Shown: positions 19,819 through 29,666 of the stretch, one piece after another
Layout of the letters: each line of letters begins with the position of its first letter
How positions within the stretch are numbered: position 1 is the first letter of the stretch
Virus record (IMG/VR): IMGVR_UViG_3300036985_006427
Span: 45,966-109,965 of that record
Length of the DNA stretch: 64,000 bases
From: a virus
Reading direction: 5' to 3' (one strand)
Made by a program: the position numbers and the translations under genes
Notes under the pieces: generated by a model
Told to the model about the DNA's origin: nothing
What the model saw: the letters and a program-made list of their open reading frames with translations, nothing else
The model's database searches: none

Positions 19819-20019
19819 TCAAGAAGCTCCACCACCGTAATGTTCATCGAATCTGCCGCTGGTTCTAACGTTCATAACACCAGAAGTGACGTACTGATTT
19901 ACATCTGGCGATCTTTTTTCAACAGAAGCAGAGCCAGCTTCAGTTACAAAAGTAACCATGGAGCCATTTTGTATTCCGTTTGCAGGAATCACAGGCTGCA
20001 CTGCGTAAGGATGACCCAT
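19819..20019 (-). CDS. Small structural-operon protein
   Basis: 66 residues from MGHPYAVQPVIPANG. ATG at 20019 is preferred over an upstream TTG because TTGGAG lies at the right distance. No family recognised. It lies between the giant fibre gene and the connector genes, and may be a small virion component. Confidence 0.5.
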   Translation of the reverse strand: MGHPYAVQPVIPANGIQNGSMVTFVTEAGSASVEKRSPDVNQYVTSGVMNVRTSGRFDEHYGGGAS

Positions 20020-20049
20020 TTTATTCTCCAATATAAGTTGATTGCTAGT

Positions 20050-23000
20050 TTAGAATGTAGTTATTGCATTAAATTTATACCACGTAAAACCAGTAGCAGT
20101 TGATCCAAGACACACGGCTATCCCACTCCCGTTATTAGTTCCTAGGTGTGGTATTTCATATAAGGCTACAACGCCTTGTCCTTTGGGTATAATCTGATTG
20201 CTATTACCTATTAATTCCGCAGCGGCTCCAGTTCCCTGAGTTCCACTTGCCAAAGGTAATCTCAATACTCCATATTGATTGATGATAGCGTTTGTTACGG
20301 GATAAGGAGCGCTTGACCCTCCAACTGAAGGAGCGCTTCTGTATTGTGTTTCAAATAAGTTTTTGGATTGATTGCTAACATTATAATTCTCTGGATACAA
20401 CCATAACTTTAAAGCTGATCTGGTCGCTACTGTCGGAGTAAGATTCAGCGCTGAGTTTAAGATTCCAGTTGCCTTGATTGTAGCTGCACCTGCTGCGTCA
20501 TGAGGGTCTAATTTTTTGCCTATGTGCAATGAAGCTCCGATGTTTGGAATATGACCCTGAATACAACCATTGATGTCAATGAGGTTAGGCTGGCCTGTAG
20601 GATGAGCCCAATAAAAATCTATGCCAGTGTTTGCTTGGAACGATATTGAGCTTCTTATTCCACTGGCGGTTCGTCCTGCGTAAGTTCCAATAAACAAAGA
20701 ATGATCGCAATCATACGAGCGATCACCGGCTTGTGTTCCAATCATTACGGCATTACTAGATGCACCACCTGAGAATGCAGTAAAACTTCCAATAAGAACG
20801 CAACCATTCATTCCGCTAGATAGGTATCCAGCGTTCACGCCCATTGCTATGGTTCTGCTTGAATTGTATGATTTAAAACCCGCGTTGTACCCAACACACA
20901 CGCCACTGCTAACTTCTACAGAGTTTCCATCCAAAGCATTCGCTCCAACGCTCACCATACTGAAACAGCCACTGGCAGTTCTCGCTGCATCATAACCAAT
21001 GCTTACATTCAGATTATGACCAGAACCTGCATAAGCAGCCTGTGAACCGATATTTACATTGCTGCCTGCGATATCCACACCGTTACGTCCAGCCGAACTA
21101 CCAATGTTGATATTTCCAGCTAATCTTGGATTTAAGTCAGTATCGACTCTTCCTGCCATCCAACCAATACTTACTGAATTATTTCCTTGAGCAAAAGAGC
21201 GGTCTCCCATTGATATGGAATCGGCTCCACTCACCATAGCGTTACCACTTATTGATCCAGCGTAACTTCCAATACATATACTGTCTACTACACTTCCTCC
21301 AGCAGGAGTCCCAAAGATTACCTGTCCAGCCCCTTTGCCTATATTGATGATAGTCGCATCCTTAACCAAATCGCTTCCGAAACCAGCTCCACTACCAATC
21401 AATATGCTTCCGGGTCCAGCGTTTATGTTCCTAAAACTTGGATTGCTTCGGTTTAGAGCAAAACTATCGATAACAATGGTGCCACTAGGAAAGTTTAATT
21501 GACGTATACTTCCACTTCCATCTGGATCTAATATAATTTTACTGTTTGCAGAAACCAAACCACTGGCTGCACTCAACGCTGTAAAACCAACAATCTGTCC
21601 AGAAGCAAAGGCCGCAATTCCACTGATGGCTAAACCGCTTGCGGTATTTTGTAGAATTTGACCACGCAGAAAATTACCTGAGTTTTGTATTGTATCAAAC
21701 AATACTCCGGATAGTCCACTGGCTCCAATGGTAAACGTATTGGTTCCAGAATCATATTCAGCACTAACTCCAGAAATACCACTTATAGTTACTGTTTGAC
21801 CATTGAGGATAGTGTCATTGGCAAATTTTCCATTCGTTACATTGAATGTATAAGTATTGTTATTGTCATAACCAATGACGAATACACCACTGCTGTTTGT
21901 TCCATCATCTAGGTCGCGATAATCAATGTTGATGCCGCTAACCCCAGAAATAACCAATCTAGATCCAGCAGATCTAAGGTCTGGCGTATTATTGCCGTAA
22001 CCATTTCCACTGGCCAATGTGAAAAAGTTATAAGTTTGTGCAATTATTTGATTTTGTAAAACTCCGGACAAACCGCTTGCCGAAATTGTTAAACTGTTAT
22101 TTGAAGGATCATATTGAACCTCTACTCCACTGACACCACTGACGGTCACGGTTTGTCCATCGGTGATTGGGTCATCGCTCACTTTACCGTTGGTTAATTT
22201 CCAGTTAGCATAAGATCCAGTTCCTCCAACAGTTCCTCCATTCCACACCAACGAGCCTCCATTGTTCCAAAGCATATAACCACCAACACCAGAGTTTAGC
22301 ATTGGTTTATTATCGTGAGGCAGAAAAATGCCTCCGCTGGGAGCCATATAGCCGCTGGTGATAACAGATCCGCTGTTTGTTATTTGATAAAAAGTTGTTC
22401 CATCTCCGCTTTGCATTTGGAAGAACGGAGTGCTGCTGCCAGAACCTTGATGTTGAATGATAAATGCGGCGTCATCAGCAAATTTAGGTTTTACGTACAG
22501 TGTAGCGCTTGGGTTAACATTTTCCGGAGAACCAACGGTCACACGACCCTTGTAAATATCTCCAACAATTGTGTTTCCAACGTTGATCTTGCCGCTAGCT
22601 TGATGTGTCAAGAAACTTGAGCTAGAACCAGAAGCAATGATTTCTATATTTTCATTGCCAGAAACAGATATTCCAGCATTTGACCCCAAGTATACGTTGT
22701 GTACACCGCTGGCATTTTGTGCTGATTTGGTTCCTATTGCTATTGAGTTTGTTAAAACAAGACCAGACAAACCAACATCTCTGCCAATAGCTACGACGTC
22801 AGATGAATTTCTAGAGTATCGAAGTGCGTTTTTTCCAACGGCCACTGAGCTTGATAATAAAGAAGTTTCACCGACAACATCTTTGCCAATCGCAACAATT
22901 TCATTTAAATTAAATGATCCGCTGGCAGATGCATCACCGATCAAATAAGAAGAGTAAATTCCACTGGAACCCTTCACAGAGTTTTGGCCAATAGCAACTA

Positions 23001-24741
23001 CATTTGATAAACCTGAAGCCACAGAAGCTGAGTCTAGGCCGATAGCCACGACAGATGTTGAGCTTCTCATTCCGCTGGCAGAATAATCTCCGATAGCAAC
23101 AACATTATTCAACCCACTGGAGCTAAAGCCTGCGTTTCTACCCACAAAAACAAGACTATTTGAATTTTTTGCACCAGCACCAGCTTCAGTTCCAATGGCT
23201 ACCGTGTGATTTGTACTGTTTGAATTTTGCAAGGCTTTTAGACCAACGCCAATGACACCCGAGGATGAAGCTACGTTTTCACCAGCATTACGACCCACAA
23301 AGATTGAATCAAAGGTTCCGCTAGCCCCAAAGCTTGCGCTTTTCCCAATACTTACCGTGTAATAATTATCGGATAGATTGCCAAGATTTGTATTGTTGTT
23401 GCCATCGCCAATTCTTATCAAATCATCTTTGAAGATCAATTGATTGAAATATCCAGATGCGGCGGAAATTGTACTGTCGCCTTTGACATCCAATGTGTAA
23501 GCTGGAATATCTAAAGAGGCATTTCCACCAACAAGAAGTCTATTGGTAGCATAGTCAAAACGTATTCCGCTGTCATGAGTGATAACTCCGTTAGCCTTAT
23601 AGATAGGAATCATACCTGTAATAAGAACATTGGGATTCTGACCATCTAGACCTAAATTATCTTGAATAACCATTGACCATGCGTTTTTAAGCTCTGTCAC
23701 TGTCGGAAGATCGCTAACAACCAACCTTCGGAAACTAGGAGGACCGTCTGGGCATGGGTTGCACACTCCGCTTATTGGTCCAGAGAACACCGTGGCAACT
23801 TGTTGATCCACAAAGTCTATGATTTGACTCACAACACCACTCAGTTCAATGACACCCTGCGCTGATGAACCTTTTATGTTTCTACGAAATGGTTCAAATT
23901 GTCTTCCACCAGAAGCTGTCTCAAGAGTGTCTGTGAGTTGTCCTCCGGCAAATAAAACTCCAGAACCACCATCAACAAAACCAGAAGCTCTGATTATTGA
24001 GTTGGGAAGTGAACCGCCCACATCTATTGAATATCCGGGGGTTTTGTTTATACCTAAAAATCCGTTTGAATTGTTCCACACAAGATTTGAAGTATAATTT
24101 AAGATTTGTTCATTTTCCCAAAACGCGATGCCGCTTTGCTTGGGCTCTTTGACGTTGTTGGAGATGCCAAATCCGTTGTATACAGATGTCTTTCCGGGAT
24201 ATGTAACAAAAACTTCTTTTACGCCTACACCAAAAGATACTGGCGTTCCAGATGCAGCGTAATCAGATCCGCTTGCAGCCAAAGAAGCAACACCAAGAGC
24301 AGCGTGTTCAGCGATATGATAAAAAGTAATTCCGGGATATCCGTTGAAATTAATTCCACTAACAGACGAAAATGGGCCAGTTGAAAAACCAACTCCTTTT
24401 TCAGCAGATGATCTGGACAACCAAAGAGGATAAAAATATCCAGTGTTGCCATTTGTTGGTCCACTGTTGCTGGTTCCGTTGATATACCAAGGTCCAACAT
24501 TTATCTTGGAACTTCTGAACGGATTTCTAGTAACAGAATCTGTGGAACCGTCTTTCTTGAAGATTCCCGATCCGATCTCATACTGCACATTGTCTGTTAT
24601 AGCATAGAATACTGCGTCTCCAGAAGCATAAAAATCTTTGAAAGCGCTAAAACTAGACACTGGACCATCCAAAGAGATGTTTCCGGTGCCTTGCACTCTG
24701 GACGTTTCTTTTATTCTATCTGCCAAGAAAAAATTTGACAT
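20050..24741 (-). CDS. Giant tail fibre with YadA-like beta-roll repeats
   Basis: 1,563 residues. The N-terminal ~100 residues (FFLADRIKETSRVQGTG ... YAITDNVQYEIGSGIF) form a fibre-attachment domain shared with the protein at 33048-33632. The middle and C-terminal thirds contain many VAIG-x-A/NIGSSAG-type repeats of about 14 residues, typical of left-handed beta-roll heads of YadA-like trimeric adhesins, in two clusters (about 22640-23420 and 20640-21430). VSGVSGV/SGLSGVL spacers lie between them. The C-terminal tip is non-repetitive. GAGGGA precedes ATG. It probably forms a trimeric fibre for host binding. Confidence 0.8.
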   Translation of the reverse strand: MSNFFLADRIKETSRVQGTGNISLDGPVSSFSAFKDFYASGDAVFYAITDNVQYEIGSGIFKKDGSTDSVTRNPFRSSKINVGPWYINGTSNSGPTNGNTGYFYPLWLSRSSAEKGVGFSTGPFSSVSGINFNGYPGITFYHIAEHAALGVASLAASGSDYAASGTPVSFGVGVKEVFVTYPGKTSVYNGFGISNNVKEPKQSGIAFWENEQILNYTSNLVWNNSNGFLGINKTPGYSIDVGGSLPNSIIRASGFVDGGSGVLFAGGQLTDTLETASGGRQFEPFRRNIKGSSAQGVIELSGVVSQIIDFVDQQVATVFSGPISGVCNPCPDGPPSFRRLVVSDLPTVTELKNAWSMVIQDNLGLDGQNPNVLITGMIPIYKANGVITHDSGIRFDYATNRLLVGGNASLDIPAYTLDVKGDSTISAASGYFNQLIFKDDLIRIGDGNNNTNLGNLSDNYYTVSIGKSASFGASGTFDSIFVGRNAGENVASSSGVIGVGLKALQNSNSTNHTVAIGTEAGAGAKNSNSLVFVGRNAGFSSSGLNNVVAIGDYSASGMRSSTSVVAIGLDSASVASGLSNVVAIGQNSVKGSSGIYSSYLIGDASASGSFNLNEIVAIGKDVVGETSLLSSSVAVGKNALRYSRNSSDVVAIGRDVGLSGLVLTNSIAIGTKSAQNASGVHNVYLGSNAGISVSGNENIEIIASGSSSSFLTHQASGKINVGNTIVGDIYKGRVTVGSPENVNPSATLYVKPKFADDAAFIIQHQGSGSSTPFFQMQSGDGTTFYQITNSGSVITSGYMAPSGGIFLPHDNKPMLNSGVGGYMLWNNGGSLVWNGGTVGGTGSYANWKLTNGKVSDDPITDGQTVTVSGVSGVEVQYDPSNNSLTISASGLSGVLQNQIIAQTYNFFTLASGNGYGNNTPDLRSAGSRLVISGVSGINIDYRDLDDGTNSSGVFVIGYDNNNTYTFNVTNGKFANDTILNGQTVTISGISGVSAEYDSGTNTFTIGASGLSGVLFDTIQNSGNFLRGQILQNTASGLAISGIAAFASGQIVGFTALSAASGLVSANSKIILDPDGSGSIRQLNFPSGTIVIDSFALNRSNPSFRNINAGPGSILIGSGAGFGSDLVKDATIINIGKGAGQVIFGTPAGGSVVDSICIGSYAGSISGNAMVSGADSISMGDRSFAQGNNSVSIGWMAGRVDTDLNPRLAGNINIGSSAGRNGVDIAGSNVNIGSQAAYAGSGHNLNVSIGYDAARTASGCFSMVSVGANALDGNSVEVSSGVCVGYNAGFKSYNSSRTIAMGVNAGYLSSGMNGCVLIGSFTAFSGGASSNAVMIGTQAGDRSYDCDHSLFIGTYAGRTASGIRSSISFQANTGIDFYWAHPTGQPNLIDINGCIQGHIPNIGASLHIGKKLDPHDAAGAATIKATGILNSALNLTPTVATRSALKLWLYPENYNVSNQSKNLFETQYRSAPSVGGSSAPYPVTNAIINQYGVLRLPLASGTQGTGAAAELIGNSNQIIPKGQGVVALYEIPHLGTNNGSGIAVCLGSTATGFTWYKFNAITTF

Positions 24742-24755
24742 TTATATTCCCTCAA

Positions 24756-25730
24756 TTAAAACGTTGGTGCTGAACTTTCATCTATCATCGTTGGAGGTGT
24801 TCCAGAAGATTCTGAAGGGCTGTAGCCATAGGCGACGAATGAGCAAACTTTACCATCCACATATTGACCGCCTTCGTCTTGAATAACATATGTTACAGAT
24901 CTCAAGAAAGTGCCATCATTGCCAGATCTTGCTATGCAAGAAACCGTATTGACATCCATATCCAAAAGATTAGAATTTGTGCTTGTGCCATTGGATGTTC
25001 CAATAGCTACAAAATTATTATTTTCAAATACGCCAGAAGAAAAAGTGATCTTCAACTTTCCAGCTTCTTTTCTTGATATGCTGTGAATATTATGCCAAGA
25101 GTATACAACGGGAGCATTGTTGGCTCCGCTGGCGCTAAAGTAGACCCAAGCTTTAGCTACGCCCTTGGCGTTGCTTATTGTCGAATTATCTCCCCATTTC
25201 ATTGCTCCAGAAACGTATATTTCTTGGATTGTAGCATTGGCATTCAACTGTTGAAATCTGAATCCGACATCTGGGATGCCAGACTTATTGATCCAATTAG
25301 CTCCTGTTGACATATTTCCAGTCAATGGTCTAGCACCATCACGGTTATAATACTGGGTGTGAGTATCATTTGCTAGACCCGCTAAAGAGTCATGGTTTAT
25401 ACCACTATCGCCAAGCCAAGGCTCCGTTTGTCTTTTTGTTCGTTTGGCCACAGCATCACAATTAGGAAAAAATATACCAGATTCTATTATTAGATCGCCA
25501 TGATCCGCTCCAGCGCTAGCTCCAGAAGAATCAGCCTTTGAAAATTTTACAGCGTTGAAAAACGGAAACTTAACTTCCGTATCGCCACTGGCTACGATTT
25601 TATTTATAGAAAACGCTATGTCTTCCAAGTTATGACGCACATCATAAGCAGAAATAAGACCTGCGTTATTATCAGCAAGTTCTGAACTTATATTAGCAAT
25701 TAACTGACCAGAATTAAGTTGACTAGGCAT
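24756..25730 (-). CDS. Tail fibre or baseplate-associated protein
   Basis: 324 residues. The N-terminus (ISSELADNNAGLISAYDVRHNLEDIAFSIN) matches the start of the fibre at 37080-38681 (LPDNATQEISPLDLRTSLIDLIDS), so both share an attachment module. The middle has a DGARPLTGNM motif common in fibre shafts. A compact beta-rich C-terminus follows (WHNIHSISRKEAGKLKITFSSGV ... VTYVIQDEGGQYVDGKVCSFVAYG). GGAGAG lies before ATG. The gene immediately precedes the giant fibre gene. Confidence 0.65.
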   Translation of the reverse strand: MPSQLNSGQLIANISSELADNNAGLISAYDVRHNLEDIAFSINKIVASGDTEVKFPFFNAVKFSKADSSGASAGADHGDLIIESGIFFPNCDAVAKRTKRQTEPWLGDSGINHDSLAGLANDTHTQYYNRDGARPLTGNMSTGANWINKSGIPDVGFRFQQLNANATIQEIYVSGAMKWGDNSTISNAKGVAKAWVYFSASGANNAPVVYSWHNIHSISRKEAGKLKITFSSGVFENNNFVAIGTSNGTSTNSNLLDMDVNTVSCIARSGNDGTFLRSVTYVIQDEGGQYVDGKVCSFVAYGYSPSESSGTPPTMIDESSAPTF

Positions 25731-25742
25731 TTAAGCTCTCCT

Positions 25743-26267
25743 TTAATATTCAAAATATCCGTTACCGGCCCTATGACCGCCAAAGTAGTTCCTAGATACA
25801 CCGTCAGATCCGGGACTGTATGGACCAAGAATTGCTTGACCTCCGATACTGTTTCCGGCTCTGTATTCTAACAACTGTTGTTCAAATTTATCACACAGAT
25901 CTTTGTAAAGAACCGTTAGTGTTTGCGTTACTCCGCGTAGATCGATTGCGGAAGGACCATCTTTTATGGAAATGGCATTTCCGGATTCACTGCGAATAGA
26001 GCCACCGACTATTATACACGCTGTGCGTAAACATATCAAAGTTATGAAAGCTTTGTCTTCATTGCTTGGATCTGTAGGATCTGGCAACAGAGTACAGTTT
26101 TCTACATTTATATTATAATCTTGATTAAAATCCACATTTATTTGCGTGAGTTGGCCAGCCACAAGAATAGCGGTTTCTATTCTATGGTCAGAATATTTAT
26201 AGTTATCTGGATCTACGTCATCTATAAGATATCGAACAATAGTACCCATTTGACCTTGCCAAGACAT
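25743..26267 (-). CDS. Probable head-tail adaptor protein
   Basis: 174 residues. The N-terminal part (IVRYLIDDVDPDNYKYSDHRIETAILVAGQLTQ) fits the first helices of phage head-tail connector/adaptor proteins. The C-terminal ~40 residues are Gly-rich (GGQAILGPYSPGSDGVSRNYFGGHRAGNG). GAGGTGA lies before ATG. Adaptors of this type bind the portal ring. Family assignment is by eye. Confidence 0.55.
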   Translation of the reverse strand: MSWQGQMGTIVRYLIDDVDPDNYKYSDHRIETAILVAGQLTQINVDFNQDYNINVENCTLLPDPTDPSNEDKAFITLICLRTACIIVGGSIRSESGNAISIKDGPSAIDLRGVTQTLTVLYKDLCDKFEQQLLEYRAGNSIGGQAILGPYSPGSDGVSRNYFGGHRAGNGYFEY

Positions 26268-26277
26268 ATCGTCACCT

Positions 26278-26583
26278 CTATAAGTTGCGATGTACTTTAA
26301 AAGTTACAGTGCTAGTGTAAAAACTGCCATTTGCTAGGATGACACGCCCTTGAAGTTTATACAAACCAGCAGTATCTATATCTCCAGACACCGTCGTGTA
26401 ATACATCTTGCCGTCTGTGCCGTTGGTTTCGAAAGTTCCAGATCTAGTCAATATAGATCCATCTGGCTTTTTAATAAAAATAGATAAGCTTGTAGCTGAC
26501 GATATATTTACAATAGCATCATTGTCAGTTATTGTAACTAACAATTTAGTTCCTATGTCTCCCTCTTGGATTTGACTTGCCAT
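26278..26583 (-). CDS. BppU-N-like immunoglobulin-fold baseplate protein
   Basis: 101 residues. The pattern (EGDIGTKLLVTITDNDAIVNISSATSLSIFIKKPDG ... DIDTAGLYKLQGRVILANGSFYTSTVTFKV) fits the small beta-sandwich found at the N-terminus of BppU-type baseplate proteins, here as a stand-alone gene. AAGGGTG lies before ATG. It probably decorates or attaches to the tail. Confidence 0.6.
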   Translation of the reverse strand: MASQIQEGDIGTKLLVTITDNDAIVNISSATSLSIFIKKPDGSILTRSGTFETNGTDGKMYYTTVSGDIDTAGLYKLQGRVILANGSFYTSTVTFKVHRNL

Positions 26584-26616
26584 ATTGCACCCTTAAAACA
26601 AAAGAAAGGTTTTTTT

Positions 26617-26859
26617 TTAAAGAATAAATTCATTTATTTTTTTTAGTTGAGTATTCAATTCATTTATTTCTTTTATTCCAATTGTTATTTCAAACCCTCT
26701 GGAAATCTTCATGTCAAAGCTTTGCTGTTCATTCACATCCAAGTTTAACGGTAATATTTCATCAATAAACAATTGATAAGCGATAAGATCACCGTTCAGA
26801 GCTTGCTCTGTAGAGGATGATAATGGCACTTCTGACCAAGCTGAGGCGGAAAATATCAT
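26617..26859 (-). CDS. Small protein, unknown
   Basis: 80 residues (MIFSASAWSEVPLSSS ... KKINEFIL). The beta-rich N-terminus is followed by a helical end. No convincing ribosome site lies upstream: the leader is almost entirely A and T. It fills the gap between the glycosyltransferase-like gene and the BppU-like gene in the same direction. No function can be given. Confidence 0.45.
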   Translation of the reverse strand: MIFSASAWSEVPLSSSTEQALNGDLIAYQLFIDEILPLNLDVNEQQSFDMKISRGFEITIGIKEINELNTQLKKINEFIL

Positions 26860-26907
26860 ATGTTTTTTTTATTTATTTATATCAAACGAGTGTGTAGGTA
26901 GGTTTTC

Positions 26908-27525
26908 TTATAGATAATTGTGTGTGATGTAATCAAGGTGATGTTTTCCGTGAAACCCAAAAGAGCTATCGATACTTCCGACCAACTCAGTAGAAAAGGT
27001 CTTAGCTACTTCTTCTGTGGCAAATTTACAATCTGCGTCCTCGTATACTGACCTATTGTGGCAGCAGATGAACACGTCCTCATTAAAGAAGCCATAATTC
27101 GACTTCCAAGGAATATCTTTCTCCTTCGCGAGCTTAAGCAGCTTTTTGCTCCTCAATGAGAAGCCACCGTTGCCAACTCGAATAAGAGTGTTATCTGGCG
27201 TTCTGTAAGAAATTGGATCATTGGGGATCGGCCATATCGCACCAATGTAATCGTAGTTCAAAAAATCATCACGCCATAGGGAAGGATTAATGATAAAGCC
27301 ATCATCTTGTATGATCAGAGCATGAGAAGTATGTATGTATTCTGCTAAGTCATAGACTATGAAACGATTATATTCTTCATAAGTTCTATTCTCATCTAAG
27401 AATATTGCTGAGTCAAAACTGCACAACTCATTCATCTTGTCAAAGATGACTCTAGCTTTAACCTGATTCACTCCGGCTACACAGACTAATGAAGCCGGAA
27501 TCTTGATTTTTTGTGCTGTTTTCAT
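26908..27525 (-). CDS. DUF5672-like glycosyltransferase
   Basis: 205 residues with the family pattern: HALIIQDDGFIINPSLWRDDFLNYDYIGAIW, then VGNGGFSLRSKKLL, then FNEDVFICC and a closing FGFHGKHHLDYI. The IQDDG acidic cluster is the likely metal/sugar-nucleotide site and the NEDV acidic pair a likely catalytic site. It lies within the virion gene block, so it may glycosylate virion or host surface components. It could act with the GDP-mannose dehydratase at 48108-49208; that link is inference. Confidence 0.75.
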   Translation of the reverse strand: MKTAQKIKIPASLVCVAGVNQVKARVIFDKMNELCSFDSAIFLDENRTYEEYNRFIVYDLAEYIHTSHALIIQDDGFIINPSLWRDDFLNYDYIGAIWPIPNDPISYRTPDNTLIRVGNGGFSLRSKKLLKLAKEKDIPWKSNYGFFNEDVFICCHNRSVYEDADCKFATEEVAKTFSTELVGSIDSSFGFHGKHHLDYITHNYL

Positions 27526-27601
27526 ACTGTCTCTTTCCGGATAGTAATTTCATGTTGTAATTCAAAATATAATACACTTTTTATCTAAAATAGACTCTCA
27601 A

Positions 27602-28039
27602 TTACTCTGGGGGAGTTTCTGCTGGAGGAACTGCCCACTCCGTAGTAAGTTCGCTCAGAGTTAATCCAGATGGTTCAATAGTATAGTTGAATGCGGCCCA
27701 TTTATAACGGTCTGCCAATACTCCCGGATAGGAAATGTCGATAAACTCGACAAGACCGGCTGCTGCTGTAAGGATCTGGATAGCTGTGTCTCCCAACACA
27801 TCCAAGATTGACTGCATCTCCGACACAGAATGGCGACTACCGCCACTGACGAATGTGGTGACTTGCACCCCATCAACCTCATTTGTGGATTCTGATCCAC
27901 TTACCCCCCAAAAATCCTCATAAGCAGCCTTGAATTGCTCAAGAATGGTTACTTCAAGTTGATTGGAACGTAGCACCTTGTTGGTGGCATGTTCCTCAGC
28001 ATTGTGTGAAAACGTTGGTGTTGGTACTTCGAACGGCAT
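27602..28039 (-). CDS. Small fibre-cluster protein, unknown
   Basis: 145 residues, starting MPFEVPTPTFSHN and ending in AVPPAETPPE. AGGAG lies 6 bases before ATG. Mixed helical content (SVSEMQSILDVLGDTAIQILTAAAGLVEF). No family recognised. It precedes the glycosyltransferase-like gene. Confidence 0.55.
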   Translation of the reverse strand: MPFEVPTPTFSHNAEEHATNKVLRSNQLEVTILEQFKAAYEDFWGVSGSESTNEVDGVQVTTFVSGGSRHSVSEMQSILDVLGDTAIQILTAAAGLVEFIDISYPGVLADRYKWAAFNYTIEPSGLTLSELTTEWAVPPAETPPE

Positions 28040-28061
28040 AATCGACTCCTATTGAAAACTG

Positions 28062-29051
28062 TTAAAAAGAAGTTCCCATCATAAGGTTATTTAAATTCAG
28101 GTTGATTGGGGCGGAACTGCCTGTAAGCGTACCAGAGACAGTTGCAACTCCCGCACTACTCGCACTAATCTGAACGGAATTTTCTAGCAAGCCAGAGGCC
28201 GACGCAACTCCCGCAACCGATCCTGCTAAGGTTCCCGAACCTCTTACTGTTCCCGTAAGAGATGCAACACCGGCAGATGTGCCGACAAGTCTACCACTAC
28301 CTTTTAGAACACCAACAGTTGATGCAGTACCAGAAGAATAGTTTCGTGCCGGTCGCAGAGCAATCGTAGTCGTCACCCAAGTTCCAGTGTTTGTGGATGT
28401 CGAGCCGCCGAATATAGCGGGGTTATAATTCCCAGAGGTCCATGTTGTTAGTAGGGCTGTTCCCGCATTTGCGTCGGACGTTGTTGTCGTGATGGTGACG
28501 CTGCGAAAATGGTTAGTTGTCGCTGACATCCCAGCAGGATTTGTGAACACCGCTCCAGCCGCAACACCAGCAGCCCCACATGCTAGAATCCACGAACCAG
28601 CAGTGACTGGCGTAATCGCAGCAGCATTAGCCAAACCTGAATTGACGCCTCCTGCGGTCGTCGGTGTGACGTCCGATGGAGTGGTCGTATCTACCCCACG
28701 AAACGCATGAATTACAACAGCAACACCAGCCGTCGTAGCATTGCTCGCTGGGATTGAAACCGTTGCGTCCGGTGTCACGCCCATGAACTTATACGAGACT
28801 AATTGATTCGCATTGTTGTCGTCGTCTCGATACAGGTCTGTTGCAGTAAACGCCGTGTACCCGGTTGGCGTCATTTGCGCGTTTGTGCGGTTGACGTTGT
28901 CGGTTGATATCACATAGTTTACAACAATGATGTCGTGCTGCAACAGGGTTGCAGACGCTCCGGCTGCATCAAGTAAGTCCGTGAGGGAGCAAGACTGTTC
29001 AGTCGTAGCATTATGTATGAATGTCTTGCTTCCAACGAACGTGATTGCCAT
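28062..29051 (-). CDS. Ser/Thr/Ala-rich tail or capsid surface protein
   Basis: 329 residues. Residues about 1-230 read as a beta-sandwich (IIVVNYVISTDNVNR ... GVAVVIHAFRGVDTTTPSD ... TAGSWILACGAAG), a type common on phage virions. Residues about 235-300 hold repeated GVA-x-x-G/SGTL units (SGRLVGTSAGVASLTGTVRGSGTLAGSVAGVA). Its DNA looks visibly more GC-rich than the neighbours, suggesting recent acquisition. GAGGA precedes ATG. Confidence 0.6.
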   Translation of the reverse strand: MAITFVGSKTFIHNATTEQSCSLTDLLDAAGASATLLQHDIIVVNYVISTDNVNRTNAQMTPTGYTAFTATDLYRDDDNNANQLVSYKFMGVTPDATVSIPASNATTAGVAVVIHAFRGVDTTTPSDVTPTTAGGVNSGLANAAAITPVTAGSWILACGAAGVAAGAVFTNPAGMSATTNHFRSVTITTTTSDANAGTALLTTWTSGNYNPAIFGGSTSTNTGTWVTTTIALRPARNYSSGTASTVGVLKGSGRLVGTSAGVASLTGTVRGSGTLAGSVAGVASASGLLENSVQISASSAGVATVSGTLTGSSAPINLNLNNLMMGTSF

Positions 29052-29054
29052 AGA

Positions 29055-29495
29055 TTAGTCCTCAGAGATTGACAATTGTCCGATAGCAAACGCTGGCGTG
29101 ATTCCGTTAGAGACTACAAGCGATGAAGACAGAGAACCTTTGTAGAGCACCTTTCCTGTACCGCTGATGGCAGTGCCGACAGCAAAATGCGTAATCGTAT
29201 TTGTTCCGCCCGTCGCTGCAGGAAAAGTAACGGCTCCAGCATTGGTCGCCGTGCCGGTCGTCACGGTCCACGTTGCACCAGATCTAGCGATTGCAACACG
29301 AGCATAGCTCGTATAAGTGGCTTCAGTGGTCGATTGGGTTCCTGTCTCACCAACGTCGGCTGTGTGAAGAGACACGTACAGTGATCCCGCTGTAGTTGAA
29401 CCGCGTAGCCCAGTCGCGTCCCCAACCAACGCACAATCGATGTTGTTCAGGATTAGCGACAACAAATCAGATTCGAATGTATTTCCTTTTGACAT
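29055..29495 (-). CDS. Tail fibre-associated protein, 29055/38691 family
   Basis: 146 residues. The pattern (NTFESDLLSLILN ... LYVSLHTADVGETGTQSTTEATYTSYARVAIAR ... TFPAATGGTNTITHFAVG) is a recurring small phage structural family. It shares the layout F-x-x-x-LL ... LYVSLHTA ... YAR ... FPA with the protein at 38691-39179. AAGGGT lies before ATG. Probably a fibre or tip component. Confidence 0.65.
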   Translation of the reverse strand: MSKGNTFESDLLSLILNNIDCALVGDATGLRGSTTAGSLYVSLHTADVGETGTQSTTEATYTSYARVAIARSGATWTVTTGTATNAGAVTFPAATGGTNTITHFAVGTAISGTGKVLYKGSLSSSLVVSNGITPAFAIGQLSISED

Positions 29496-29507
29496 TATTT
29501 TTTACCC

Positions 29508-29666
29508 TTAGTAAATAGTGAAAGTATCACCGCCAGTCGGTGCTGTTGTGAATGCGTACCCTACTGCGACAGTAATTGTCGTCGTATCGATATTTGATCC
29601 TTGGAATTTAGTGAGTGTCTCTGTAAATAAATACACAATTAGAACTCTTAATGCATTATACTGCAA
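29508..29666 (-). CDS. Possible 52-residue protein, TTG start
   Basis: An open frame begins at TTG (29664-29666), overlapping the stop region of the fibre gene ending at 29656, and ends at TAA 29508-29510. The C-terminal part (FQGSNIDTTTITVAVGYAFTTAPTGGDTFTIY) has protein-like beta patterning and fills an otherwise empty 160-base gap. No ribosome site is evident, so it would depend on translational coupling. Confidence 0.35.
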   Translation of the reverse strand: MQYNALRVLIVYLFTETLTKFQGSNIDTTTITVAVGYAFTTAPTGGDTFTIY

